From the NCBI RefSeq assembly GCF_030704305.1, contig NZ_CP131935.1, forward strand, positions 620,001 to 684,000: DNA of 64,000 nt, given 5' to 3'. The translations under genes and the position numbers were made by a program. The DNA comes from Massilia sp. R2A-15 (GTDB taxonomy: Bacteria; Pseudomonadota; Gammaproteobacteria; Burkholderiales; Burkholderiaceae_D). The notes beneath the pieces were generated by a model. That model saw only the letters and a list, made by a program, of their open reading frames with translations. It was not told the origin of the DNA and did no database searches. This document shows, one piece after another, positions 56,553 through 64,000 of the stretch (its first letter is position 1; every line of letters begins with the position of its first letter).

Positions 56553-56643
56553 GGCGGAACCTTTCATGGATGTGAATCGAGTATCCAAGAAAAAGCATGA
56601 CGTTTATGTACGCCAATTAACCATTGGACGCAGATGTGAAAAC

Positions 56644-56671
56644 GGGGCCGGATCCTTTCGGACCCAACCCC
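56644..56671. repeat. Degenerate type-1 GGGG...CCCC palindrome
   Basis: GGGGCCGGATCC-TTTC-GGACCCAACCCC, with several substitutions, between the FMN reductase and TPR genes. Confidence 0.65.
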
Positions 56672-56691
56672 GTCGGTGGTGCGGCAAAAAA

Positions 56692-58008
56692 TTACTTGGT
56701 CACTGGCGCCGGCGCGGCGGCGACGGCAGCGCCGCGGTTGACCCACAGCGTCCAGTACTTGGCCAGGTCGGCCGCGCCGTCGGTGCCCTTGATCGACTGG
56801 AAGGTCTTGATCGCGTCGGCCTTGCGGCCGGCCTTGGCATAGGCGATGCCCAGGTGCAGCTTGGCGTCTTCAGGACGCTTGCCGACGCCCTTGGCGATGC
56901 CTTGCTCCATCAGCGGGATGCCCTTGTCGAACTGGTCCATCGTCACGTAGGCGTAACCCAGGTTGACCAGGCCGGTGCCGTCCTTGGCCTTGGCCGCGCC
57001 CGCCTCGCCGCTGGCGATGTTCTTGGCGTCGTCGGCCGCGCCCTTGTTGGCGCGGTCGCGCAGCGACTTGTGCTTGGCGGCGTTCGAGCCGGTGCCCAGC
57101 ACGTTGGCCGCGAATCCGGCGTCGATCGCCTTCTTCGCTTCGGTCGGGAAGCCCGCCCGCAGCGCCAGCTCGGCCAGCTCGGTGTACTCTTCCGGCGCCA
57201 GCTGCTTCTCGGCCACCATCATCAGGCGCAGTGCGTCGATGTCAAGCGCCGCGTTGAAGGTCGGCTTGCTCTGCGCGCGATGCAGCAGGTCGGTCCACAG
57301 CTCGTCGGTCGGGTAGTAGGCGACCAGCTTTTCCAAGGTCGATACATAGACCGCTTCGTCCTTGACCTTGGACGCCGCGCTGCCCAGCAGGCGCAGGTCT
57401 TCCTGCGACGGCGGCTGGCCGGACTTTTCGGATTCGGCGATCACCGGCACCAGCATTGTCTTGGCGGTGGCGTAGTCGTTGCTCAGATAGTAGGCGCGGA
57501 TCAGCGCGGCTTGCGCCTTCTGCGGCGTTGGGCTTTCTTTCTGGTAGCGCTTGAACCATTCGATCGCCTTCGCATAGTTCTTCGCGTTGTAGTACGAGTT
57601 GCCCAGCGCCAGGACGAATTCGGCCTGGTCGGCCGCCGGCATGCGGCCCGAATTGACCACCGCTTCCAGCGCGGTCGTCATCATCGCCTCGTCGCCCGTG
57701 GCTGAGCCGTACGCCACTTTCATGCGATCGAGCACGTAGGTTTCGTACGGCGTCTTGGCAGGGAAGGCGTCGGCCTGGGTAATGCGGGTTTTCAGTTCGT
57801 CGTATTTCTTGTCCGTGATCAACTGCTTGACGGCCGCCGGATCGAGCAGCTTGAACAGCTCGGGGCGAACGGTATCGGCAGGCTTTGCAGCCGCGGCGGC
57901 GGGCGCCGGCGGGGTCTGCTGCGCGAACGCGCTGCTCATCAGGACAGGCGCTGCGAGGCCGATCGCGGCCATCATCAGACTGATACGGGCGAGGCGGAAT
58001 TGGGACAT
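56692..58008 (-). CDS. Exported TPR-repeat protein
   Basis: 438 aa from the ATG at 58008 with GAAGG upstream; a longer frame to 58251 has no ribosome site. Residues 1-29 form a signal peptide (LMMAAIGLAAPVLMSSAFA). A Pro/Ala-rich stretch follows, then about eight tetratricopeptide-like repeats (for example LALGNSYYNAKNYAKAIEWF and GYAYVTMDQFDKGIPLMEQG). It is probably a periplasmic scaffold or a lipid/polysaccharide-export partner, as with many such proteins. No operon partner. Confidence 0.85.
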   Translation of the reverse strand: MSQFRLARISLMMAAIGLAAPVLMSSAFAQQTPPAPAAAAAKPADTVRPELFKLLDPAAVKQLITDKKYDELKTRITQADAFPAKTPYETYVLDRMKVAYGSATGDEAMMTTALEAVVNSGRMPAADQAEFVLALGNSYYNAKNYAKAIEWFKRYQKESPTPQKAQAALIRAYYLSNDYATAKTMLVPVIAESEKSGQPPSQEDLRLLGSAASKVKDEAVYVSTLEKLVAYYPTDELWTDLLHRAQSKPTFNAALDIDALRLMMVAEKQLAPEEYTELAELALRAGFPTEAKKAIDAGFAANVLGTGSNAAKHKSLRDRANKGAADDAKNIASGEAGAAKAKDGTGLVNLGYAYVTMDQFDKGIPLMEQGIAKGVGKRPEDAKLHLGIAYAKAGRKADAIKTFQSIKGTDGAADLAKYWTLWVNRGAAVAAAPAPVTK

Positions 58009-58180
58009 GGAAAACCCTTCAATCAAAGACAAAAAAATGAGCTGAGGCAGGGATAACGCGCGAACGCGTCGTTCCGTGGACATGCCGGTTCGATAATCCG
58101 ATATCGAAGAGCGCGTATTGTCCCATAAACCAGAAAAATCGACGCTGCAATTGTGTGAGCGTCTGTAAGGGAGAGACGGG

Positions 58181-58282
58181 TGTCGTCCCTGCGCAGGCAG
58201 GGACCCATGCTGAGATGGCTTTACCTCGTCGGCATGCTCAGCATGGGGCAAACGCCTGCGTTTCGCGTGCGCGGATACGACA
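58181..58282. repeat. Type-2 CGTCGT hairpin repeat
   Basis: Left arm TGTCGTCCCTGCGCAGG, right end GTGCGCGGATACGACAGG, inner CCCATGCTGAG and CTCAGCATGGGG. It separates the TPR gene from the GH3 gene. Confidence 0.83.
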
Positions 58283-58287
58283 GGCGC

Positions 58288-59766
58288 TCAGAAGCCGGCG
58301 ACCGGGGCGCGGCCGCGCGCTTCGAGTTCGCCCGACAGCCAGCCGTTGATGGCGTCCAGCGCCGGCGCGGCGAAGCCGTAGGTGATCAGCGCGGGCGCCG
58401 CGATGTCGAGCGCCTGGTAGGGATTCCACAGGCACAGGTGCAGGTCCGGCTTCCAGCCGGCGCGTGCGTTCAGCCCGTACCGCAGGCGCGAGGTCGACGC
58501 CAGCATCGTGAAGCGGCCGTCGGCCGGCAGCGCGCTCCAGTCGAAGGTTTCGGCGTCGGCAAACGTCACCAGTTCGAGGTCGTACAGGCGGCCCAGCGAT
58601 GCAGCCACCGCGGCGGCCGGCACGCCCGCTTCGGACACGCCGTCGCTGACGCGGTCCTGGCGCACCACCAGGCGCACCTTCGCGCCAGGCGCGGGACGCC
58701 GCGGCTCGCCGCGCGCGGTCAGGGCGCGCTTCCACGCCTCGGCCATCAGGTCGCGGTCGGCACAGTCTTCCGGATAGCCGCGCTGCACGCACGGATAGGC
58801 GCGCGCCAGCGCTTCGAGGCGCGCCAGGCGCTGCGCCACGTCGTCGCCGCTCAGGGTGCCGTCGTCGATGGCAGCGGCGATCGACACGATCGTCTCTTCC
58901 TGGATCGCCGCGTCGCCCAGCGCCATCACCATGTCGGCGCCGGCCACCAGCGCGTTGACGGCGGCATGGCCGGCGCCGAAGCGGTGCGCGATCGCGTGCA
59001 TGTCCATCGCATCGGTGATGATCACGCCGTTGTACTGCCACTGCTCGCGCAGCAGGCCGGTGAGGATGCGGCGCGACATGGTGGCCGGGAACTCGGGATC
59101 GAGCGCCGGGTACACGATGTGCGCGGTCATCATCGCCGGCGCGTGGCCGGCCGCCATGCGGAACGGCGCGAACTCGAACTGCTCGAGTTCGGCCACCGGC
59201 TTGTCCACCGTCGGCAGGTCGCGGTGCGAATCGACGTGGGTGTCGCCGTGGCCGGGGAAGTGCTTGACGCAGCAGGCCACGCCTTCCGACTCGCTGCCCG
59301 CCATCCAGGCCATCGCCAGCTCGGTCGCGCGCTGCGGATCGGCGCCGAACGAGCGCTCGGCGATTACCGGGTTGTGCGGGTTGTTGTTCAGGTCCAGCAC
59401 CGGCGCGAAGTTCCAGTTGAAGCCGAGCGCCTTGACCGCGCGCGCGACCGCGGCGCCGACCTTGCGCGCCAGTTCGGCGTCGTCGGCCGCGCCCAGCGCC
59501 ATCGCCGACGGCGGCGCCGGCACCCAGGTCGAGCGCACCACGGCGCCGCCTTCCTGGTCCAGCGCGATCAGCGCGTCCGGGCCCATCACCGCGCGCAGGT
59601 CGGCGGTCAGGCGCGCGAGCTGATTCGCGTCGGTCATGTTATTGCGGAACAGGCACACGCCGCGCACGCTGTTCGCCTTCAGGAATTGCGCCGTCGCCGC
59701 ATCGAGCTCGGTGCCGGCGATGCGCACCATGATCAGCCGGCCGGCCAGGTTTCTGGAGTTGGTCAT
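58288..59766 (-). CDS. GH3 beta-N-acetylglucosaminidase, extended NagZ-like
   Basis: 492 aa, cytoplasmic (no signal peptide). It has the glycoside hydrolase family 3 core with ALDQEGGAVVRS and the KHFPGHGDTHVDSHRDLP motif (KHFPGHG at 168-174), whose Asp-His dyad acts as the general acid in NagZ-type enzymes, and IITDAMDMHAI with the nucleophile Asp near 247. The extra C-terminal domain of about 140 residues is absent from typical 340-aa NagZ proteins and resembles the GH3 C-terminal fold. It closes the nag operon, so it likely frees GlcNAc from chito- or muropeptide oligomers. Confidence 0.88.
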   Translation of the reverse strand: MTNSRNLAGRLIMVRIAGTELDAATAQFLKANSVRGVCLFRNNMTDANQLARLTADLRAVMGPDALIALDQEGGAVVRSTWVPAPPSAMALGAADDAELARKVGAAVARAVKALGFNWNFAPVLDLNNNPHNPVIAERSFGADPQRATELAMAWMAGSESEGVACCVKHFPGHGDTHVDSHRDLPTVDKPVAELEQFEFAPFRMAAGHAPAMMTAHIVYPALDPEFPATMSRRILTGLLREQWQYNGVIITDAMDMHAIAHRFGAGHAAVNALVAGADMVMALGDAAIQEETIVSIAAAIDDGTLSGDDVAQRLARLEALARAYPCVQRGYPEDCADRDLMAEAWKRALTARGEPRRPAPGAKVRLVVRQDRVSDGVSEAGVPAAAVAASLGRLYDLELVTFADAETFDWSALPADGRFTMLASTSRLRYGLNARAGWKPDLHLCLWNPYQALDIAAPALITYGFAAPALDAINGWLSGELEARGRAPVAGF

Positions 59767-59767
59767 A

Positions 59768-60790
59768 TCAGTTGGTCTTGGTGACTTTGCTCAGGTGGCG
59801 CGGACGGTCAGGGTCCATGCCGCGCGCTTTCGACAGGTGCGCGGCCATCACGTAGAACGACTGGATCGCGACGATAGGGTCAAGGTCAGGCGTGGCGGCG
59901 ACCGGCAAGGTCAGGTCGCGCTCGGCGATGTCGGCGGGCGCGGCCAGCAGCACGCGCGCGCCGCGGCCGCGCATCTCGGTGGCCAGTTGCACCAGGCCGG
60001 CCTGCGCCGGGCCGCGGGTTGCGAAGATCAGCAGCGGGTAGCCTTCGTCGATCAGCGCCATCGGGCCGTGCTTGATCTCGGCGCCGGAAAACGCTTCGGC
60101 CTGCAGCGCCGAGGTTTCCTTGAATTTCAATGCCGATTCGAGCGCGATCGGGAAGCTGATGCCGCGTCCGACCACCATGATGTTGCGGGCCGGGGCCAGC
60201 ACGTCGATCGCGGCCGACCAGTCGGCTTGCGCGGCGGCGGCAAGCGCCTCCGGCAGCGCGGCCAGGCCTTCGGCCAGTTCAGGGTCGTTCTGCCATTGCG
60301 AGACCAGGCGCGCGCCGGCCACCAGGCTGGTGATGAAGCTCTTGGTCGCGGCCACGCTTTGCTCTTTGCCGGCGTGCAGCGGCATCGCCCATTCGGCGGC
60401 GTGGGCCAGCGGCGAATCGATGTCGTTGACCAGCGCGATGGTGGTGGCGCCGCCGTCGCGGAAGTAGCGGGTCGGCTCGACCACGTCCGGGCTCTGGCCC
60501 GATTGCGAGATCGCGATGGTCAGGGTGTCGCGCGTGATGATCGGCGATTTGTACAGCGTGAGCAGCGACATCGGCAGCGATGCGACCACGCGGCCCAGGC
60601 GCGCCATAATCAGGTAGGCGACGTAGTTCGACGCGTGGTCCGAGCTGCCGCGCGCGATGGTCAGCGCGGTGTTGAAATTGGTGGAGCGAAGTTTGCGGCC
60701 AAGCTCGGCGTAGCGGTCGGTGTCTTTCGACAGTTGCAGGGCGACGCATTCGGCTGCGGATACAGCCTCTTTAAGCATCAGTGAGGTCAC
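59768..60790 (-). CDS. Glucosamine-6-phosphate deaminase, SIS-domain type (NagB-II)
   Basis: 340 aa from the GTG at 60790, chosen because AAGGAG is 6 bp upstream; an internal ATG at 60778 lacks this spacing. It has two SIS domains (about 35-160 and 190-320), with ARGSSDHASNY and AISQSGQSPD in the first and EAFSGAEIKHGPMALI in the second. It deaminates and isomerises GlcN-6-P to fructose-6-P and replaces classic NagB. The start overlaps the nagA stop, indicating coupled translation. It belongs to the nag operon. Confidence 0.93.
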   Translation of the reverse strand: MTSLMLKEAVSAAECVALQLSKDTDRYAELGRKLRSTNFNTALTIARGSSDHASNYVAYLIMARLGRVVASLPMSLLTLYKSPIITRDTLTIAISQSGQSPDVVEPTRYFRDGGATTIALVNDIDSPLAHAAEWAMPLHAGKEQSVAATKSFITSLVAGARLVSQWQNDPELAEGLAALPEALAAAAQADWSAAIDVLAPARNIMVVGRGISFPIALESALKFKETSALQAEAFSGAEIKHGPMALIDEGYPLLIFATRGPAQAGLVQLATEMRGRGARVLLAAPADIAERDLTLPVAATPDLDPIVAIQSFYVMAAHLSKARGMDPDRPRHLSKVTKTN

Positions 60791-61883
60791 AAACTTCTCC
60801 TTCGATATAAACGGCTTTGATGTTCAGGTTGCGGTCGAGGACCACGATGTCGGCGAAGCAGCCCGGCGCCAGGCGCCCGCGCTGGGTTTCGCCCAGGTAG
60901 TCGGCGGCGTTGGTGGACACGCGCTTCGAGGCGTCGGCCAGGTCCAGGCCGATGCTGACCAGGTTGCGCAGCGCCTGGTCCATGGTCAGGGTGCTGCCGG
61001 CCAGCGTGCCGTCGGGCAGGCGCACGCCGCCCATGCACTTGTGGACCAGCTGGCGGCCCAGCATGTACTCGCCGTCCGGCATGCCGGTGGCGGCGGTCGA
61101 ATCGGTCACGCAGAACAGGTGCGGAATCGAGCGCAGCGCGACCTTGATCGCGCCCGGATGCACGTGCAGCAGGTCCGGGATGATCTCGGCGTAGTCGGCG
61201 TGCGCCAGCGCGGCGCCGACCATGCCCGGCGCGCGGTGGTGCAGCGGGTTCATCGCGTTGAACAGGTGGGTGAAGCCGGCCGCGCCGTGCGCGAGCGCCG
61301 CCACGCCGTCGTCGTAGGAACCGGTGGTGTGGCCGATCTGCACGCGGATGCCGGCGTCGGCCAGTTCGCGCACCAGCGCCAGGTGGCCTTCCATTTCCGG
61401 CGCCACGGTTATAAGGCGCATCGGCGCGTAGGATTCCAGTTCCTGCACTTCGGCCAGCGTGGCCGAGCGCGCATAGTCGGGCTGCGCGCCGAGCTTGCCG
61501 GGATTGATGTACGGACCTTCGAGGTGCACGCCGAGGATGCGCGAAGCGCCTTTGCGCGGCGCGGAGCAGGCGGCGCCGATGGCCTTCAGCGCGGCCACGA
61601 TGTCTTCCGGCGGCGCGGTCATGGTGGTCGCCAGCAGGCTGGTGGTGCCGTGTTTCGCGTGCATCGCCGCGATCACGTGCGGCGCGTCGCCGCCTTCCAT
61701 CACGTCGCGCCCGCCGCCACCGTGCACGTGCAGGTCGATGAAGCCGGGGAGGATGTAGTCGTCGCCGTTGGACGACGGATCGGCCGCGGCGCCGTCGATG
61801 GTGGTGATGCGTCCGTCGAAACCGATTGCGCCGTTGACCCAGCCTTGCGGGGTCAGGATATTACCTTTGATTGCAGCGCTCAT
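60771..61883 (-). CDS. nagA: N-acetylglucosamine-6-phosphate deacetylase
   Basis: 370 aa from the ATG at 61883, overlapping the kinase stop by four bases (ATGA). It removes acetate from GlcNAc-6-P. The amidohydrolase core has FIDLHVHGGGGRDVMEG, GVHLEGPYINPGKLGAQ (metal Glu), GFTHLFNAMNPLHHRAPG and CVTDSTAATGMPDG (catalytic Asp). Middle gene of the nag operon. Confidence 0.96.
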   Translation of the reverse strand: MSAAIKGNILTPQGWVNGAIGFDGRITTIDGAAADPSSNGDDYILPGFIDLHVHGGGGRDVMEGGDAPHVIAAMHAKHGTTSLLATTMTAPPEDIVAALKAIGAACSAPRKGASRILGVHLEGPYINPGKLGAQPDYARSATLAEVQELESYAPMRLITVAPEMEGHLALVRELADAGIRVQIGHTTGSYDDGVAALAHGAAGFTHLFNAMNPLHHRAPGMVGAALAHADYAEIIPDLLHVHPGAIKVALRSIPHLFCVTDSTAATGMPDGEYMLGRQLVHKCMGGVRLPDGTLAGSTLTMDQALRNLVSIGLDLADASKRVSTNAADYLGETQRGRLAPGCFADIVVLDRNLNIKAVYIEGEVCDLTDA

Positions 61884-62752
61884 TGGCGTGGCTCCGTAGT
61901 CATGATCATGCGCAGCGCGCCTGCGGCGGCGTCGCCCAGCGGTGCGCTGCTGCGCGCGAGGAGGCCGTCCGGCAGGAATGCGCGCAGCGGCGCACCGAGG
62001 CCGCCGCACAGGGCCAGCGGCAGGGTGCCCGACGGGTCGAGCGCTTGCGCGATGCTGGCCACTTCGCGGCCGGCGTCGGCCAGGAAGCCGCGCGCGGTGT
62101 CGTCGGTCGCGGCATGCGCGACCACGATCGGCGCCAGCTGGGCGTAGGCGGTCTGGTTGGCTTTCGCCAGCCACACCTGGATCGCGTCGCGGTGGCCGCC
62201 GCAGGCGTCGATCACGGCTTGCGCGAAGGCGCTGGCCGGCTCGCGCCCGTCGATGACCTTTTCGATGTGGTTGATGGCGCGCAGGCCGATCCAGCCGCCG
62301 CTCGCTTCGTCGCCGGCGGGGAAGCCCCAGCCTCCGACTTCGCGCTGCTCGCCGTTCGGCAGCAGCGCCTGTCCGACGCTGCCGGTGCCGATGGCGACGA
62401 TGGTGCCCGGCTCGCCGCCGTGCGCGCCCATCAGGGTGGTGAAGCCGTCGGTCTCGAGGCGGATCGCGGCGTAGCCGGGATTGGCGGCGATGAACTCGGC
62501 GGCCCATTGTTTATTGTGGACGCCGGCCAGTCCGAGGCCGATGGCCGATGCGCCGATCGGCGCGAATGCGATGCCGGCCAGCGCGAACGCCTTGCCGACC
62601 GCGTCGTTGATGGCTTTCCAGGCGTTGTCGATGCCGTGCGCGAGGCCGGAAGGGCCGCCCTGGGCTTGCGCCAGTTCCACGCCGTCGGCGTTCGCCAGGC
62701 GTACGCGGGTGCCGGTTCCGCCGCCGTCGACGCCGATGAAATATTCGATCAT
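61880..62752 (-). CDS. nagK: N-acetylglucosamine kinase (BadF/BadG-type)
   Basis: 290 aa. It has the ASKHA-superfamily ATPase fold with phosphate loop FIGVDGGGTGTRVRLAN, AIGTGSVGQALL and the BadF/BadG-type CGGLGAPL. In this operon context it would phosphorylate free GlcNAc to GlcNAc-6-P. It is the first gene of the operon and lies about 40 bp from a near-consensus promoter. The gene symbol is applied by function and context, since the family includes other sugar kinases. Confidence 0.88.
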   Translation of the reverse strand: MIEYFIGVDGGGTGTRVRLANADGVELAQAQGGPSGLAHGIDNAWKAINDAVGKAFALAGIAFAPIGASAIGLGLAGVHNKQWAAEFIAANPGYAAIRLETDGFTTLMGAHGGEPGTIVAIGTGSVGQALLPNGEQREVGGWGFPAGDEASGGWIGLRAINHIEKVIDGREPASAFAQAVIDACGGHRDAIQVWLAKANQTAYAQLAPIVVAHAATDDTARGFLADAGREVASIAQALDPSGTLPLALCGGLGAPLRAFLPDGLLARSSAPLGDAAAGALRMIMTTEPRQ

Positions 62753-62791
62753 GTTGTGCTGTTGTTGGGGGTGCGGAATTGAGGTCAGGGC

Positions 62792-62820
62792 ACTATAGGT
62801 TTGCCACCCAAGCTTGTCAA
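62792..62820 (-). promoter_or_regulatory. Near-consensus promoter of the nag operon
   Basis: On the minus strand, TTGACA (62820-62815) is followed after exactly 17 bp by TATAGT (62797-62792): eleven of twelve positions match the sigma-70 consensus. It lies 40 bp before the kinase ATG at 62752. Confidence 0.8.
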
Positions 62821-62822
62821 CA

Positions 62823-62928
62823 GGTATTTAAGTGGTATTGAAATATGTCGAACCGGTATCGTCGAATAACGCGCGGTTATGTCGATAACTCGTTGATATT
62901 CAATGGAGGCGCGCACCGCACTGGTATT
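62823..62928. promoter_or_regulatory. Candidate operator repeats upstream of nag promoter
   Basis: GGTATT at 62823-62828 and 62834-62839, 11 bp apart, with further GGTATC at 62855-62860 and GGTATT at 62923-62928. The first pair begins 3 bp upstream of the -35 and is one helical turn apart, fitting a repressor or activator site for GlcNAc control. Confidence 0.45.
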
Positions 62929-62946
62929 GGTGCGGTCTGCACTCTG

Positions 62947-63037
62947 CAGTCGTTCCTGCGAAGGCAGGAACCCATGCTGAATTAGAGTCAAGGCGACGCA
63001 TGCTCAGTATAGGTTCCTGCCTTCGCAGGAACGACAG
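62947..63037. repeat. Type-2 CGTCGT hairpin repeat
   Basis: Left arm CAGTCGTTCCTGCGAAGG, right arm CCTTCGCAGGAACGACAGG, inner CCCATGCTGA and GCTCAGTATAGG. A well-preserved copy between the CocE-like gene and the nag promoter region. Confidence 0.83.
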
Positions 63038-63042
63038 GCGGG

Positions 63043-64000
63043 TTATTTCGCGGCTTCGACCACCGGCAGCTCGACATAGCTGGTGTGGTAAATCCGCTGC
63101 GTAGCCTTCCTGTAGTCGCCCGGCTTGGCATCGAAGATGCTCGGCACGAAGGTCTGGGGATTGCGGTCGTACAGCGGGAACCAGCTGGACTGGACCTGCA
63201 CCATGATCCGGTGCCCCGGCAGGAACACGTGGTTCGCCGTCGGCAGCGCGAACTTGTACGGCAGCGCCTTGTCGGCCCGGACCGGCTTCGCGGTCTCGTA
63301 GCCTTCGCGGTAGCGGCCGCGGAAGATGTCGGCCGAAATCATCAGCTGGTAGCCGCCCATCGCCGGCTGGCTCGCCACCTGGTCCGGATACAGGTCGATC
63401 ACCTTCACCACCCAGTCAGAATCCGTGCCGCTGGTCGAGGCCACCAGGTTGGCGATAGGTTCGCCGCTGATCTTCAGCGGCGCGGTCAGCACTTCGGAGG
63501 TGAAGGTCAGCACGTCGGTGCGGCCCGACGCTTCGCGCTGGTCGTCGGTCAGCCAGCGCGGCCAGGTCTGGCCCTTCGTTTCGTCGTAGCCGTAATTGAG
63601 CGGCCGCGCGCGGTACGGCACCGGCTTGGCCGGATCGGAGATGTATTCGTCGTAGCCCTGGTCGCCGGCGCCGCCGAGGATCAGCTTTTCGCCGGCCACC
63701 AGGCGCAGCGGCACCGGCCTGATCGCGCAGCCGCTGGTGCAGCCGCTCGGCCACGCGGCCAGGCTGCGCCACTTGTTGGTGCCGGTCTCGAACGCCGACA
63801 CCGGCGCGATATCGGCCGCCGGCGCCGCGTCCTTCAGGTAGCGGTCGAGGAAGGGACGCAGGATCTCCTGGCGGAAGTGCAGCGCGGTGTCGCTGTTGAA
63901 CCGGATCTCGCCCAGCTTGCTGCCGTCGCCGATGGCGCCGCCGTGCGACCACGGCCCCATCACCAGGAACACCTTGTCGTTGGCCTTGTCGTTCGGCTTG
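63043..64000 (-). CDS. CocE/NonD-family hydrolase, C-terminal part (runs off window)
   Basis: At least 318 codons are visible, and the coding frame continues past base 64000, so the start is not in the window. The visible part holds the end of the alpha/beta-hydrolase domain (VFLVMGPWSHGG, where the His would be the catalytic base) and a jelly-roll X-Pro dipeptidyl-peptidase C-terminal domain (LTFTSEVLTAPLKISGEPIA, VKVIDLYPD, HRIMVQVQSSWFPLYDRNPQ). It is likely an exported acyl- or peptide-ester hydrolase. No truncation inside the window is seen. Confidence 0.88.
   Translation of the reverse strand, partial: KPNDKANDKVFLVMGPWSHGGAIGDGSKLGEIRFNSDTALHFRQEILRPFLDRYLKDAAPAADIAPVSAFETGTNKWRSLAAWPSGCTSGCAIRPVPLRLVAGEKLILGGAGDQGYDEYISDPAKPVPYRARPLNYGYDETKGQTWPRWLTDDQREASGRTDVLTFTSEVLTAPLKISGEPIANLVASTSGTDSDWVVKVIDLYPDQVASQPAMGGYQLMISADIFRGRYREGYETAKPVRADKALPYKFALPTANHVFLPGHRIMVQVQSSWFPLYDRNPQTFVPSIFDAKPGDYRKATQRIYHTSYVELPVVEAAK

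Overview
The window looks like chromosome from a high-GC betaproteobacterium, most probably Oxalobacteraceae (Massilia/Duganella-like). The evidence is the betaproteobacterial order rpsP-rimM-trmD-rplS, a DUF3579 gene, a CobD/CbiB-family gene, an etfB-etfA-acyl-CoA dehydrogenase block, and dense families of short GGGGTC-type and CGTCGT-type intergenic palindromes. The family-level assignment is an inference from recall; no database was searched.

Layout. 0.1-4.5 kb: glnS, then a divergent run of four genes (a stand-alone J-domain protein and three unknown proteins). 4.6-8.0 kb: a LysR regulator divergent from an MFS exporter, a DUF1223 thioredoxin-like protein and a small protein. 8.2-13.0 kb: an accessory island, visibly lower in GC, with a HipB-like XRE regulator beside a perfect palindrome, an unrecognised 317-aa protein, a cyclodeaminase-like/ImmA-like metallopeptidase fusion and a GNAT/methyltransferase fusion. 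13.2-21.5 kb: a CaiB-type CoA-transferase, then a divergent polyamine/membrane cluster (DUF350, SPFH, DUF4178, Gly-rich peptide and speD on the minus strand; membrane spermidine synthase and FAD oxidoreductase on the plus strand). 21.6-26.5 kb: a CPA2 antiporter and small envelope or unknown proteins. 26.5-27.8 kb: a complete IS3-family element that landed inside one of the local palindromic repeats with a 4-bp duplication. 27.8-34.6 kb: an MBL hydrolase, a DJ-1-like protein divergent from a GlxA-type regulator, glycerophosphodiesterase, alaS and a TusA-like protein. 34.7-42.7 kb: a secreted beta-helix protein, etfBA with acyl-CoA dehydrogenase, and a lipoprotein with a zincin-like motif. 42.8-48.4 kb: the rpsP-rplS operon and CoA pyrophosphatase, CobD-like, DUF3579 and CBS genes. 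48.5-58.0 kb: an M16 peptidase, an SDR enzyme and several exported or unknown proteins. 58.3-62.8 kb: an N-acetylglucosamine operon (kinase, nagA, SIS-type deaminase, GH3 glycosidase) behind a near-consensus promoter. 63.0-64.0 kb: the C-terminal part of a CocE/NonD-type hydrolase that runs off the window.

How the genes work together. The nag operon would release GlcNAc from glycans, phosphorylate it, deacetylate it and deaminate/isomerise it to fructose-6-phosphate. EtfAB would take electrons from the adjacent acyl-CoA dehydrogenase. SpeD would supply decarboxylated AdoMet to the membrane-bound aminopropyltransferase in the divergent cluster. The most unusual material is the 8.2-13.0 kb island, the polyamine/SPFH/DUF4178 cluster and the repeat families, one copy of which was used as an IS target. 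No tRNA, rRNA, CRISPR array, integrase or phage gene was seen.
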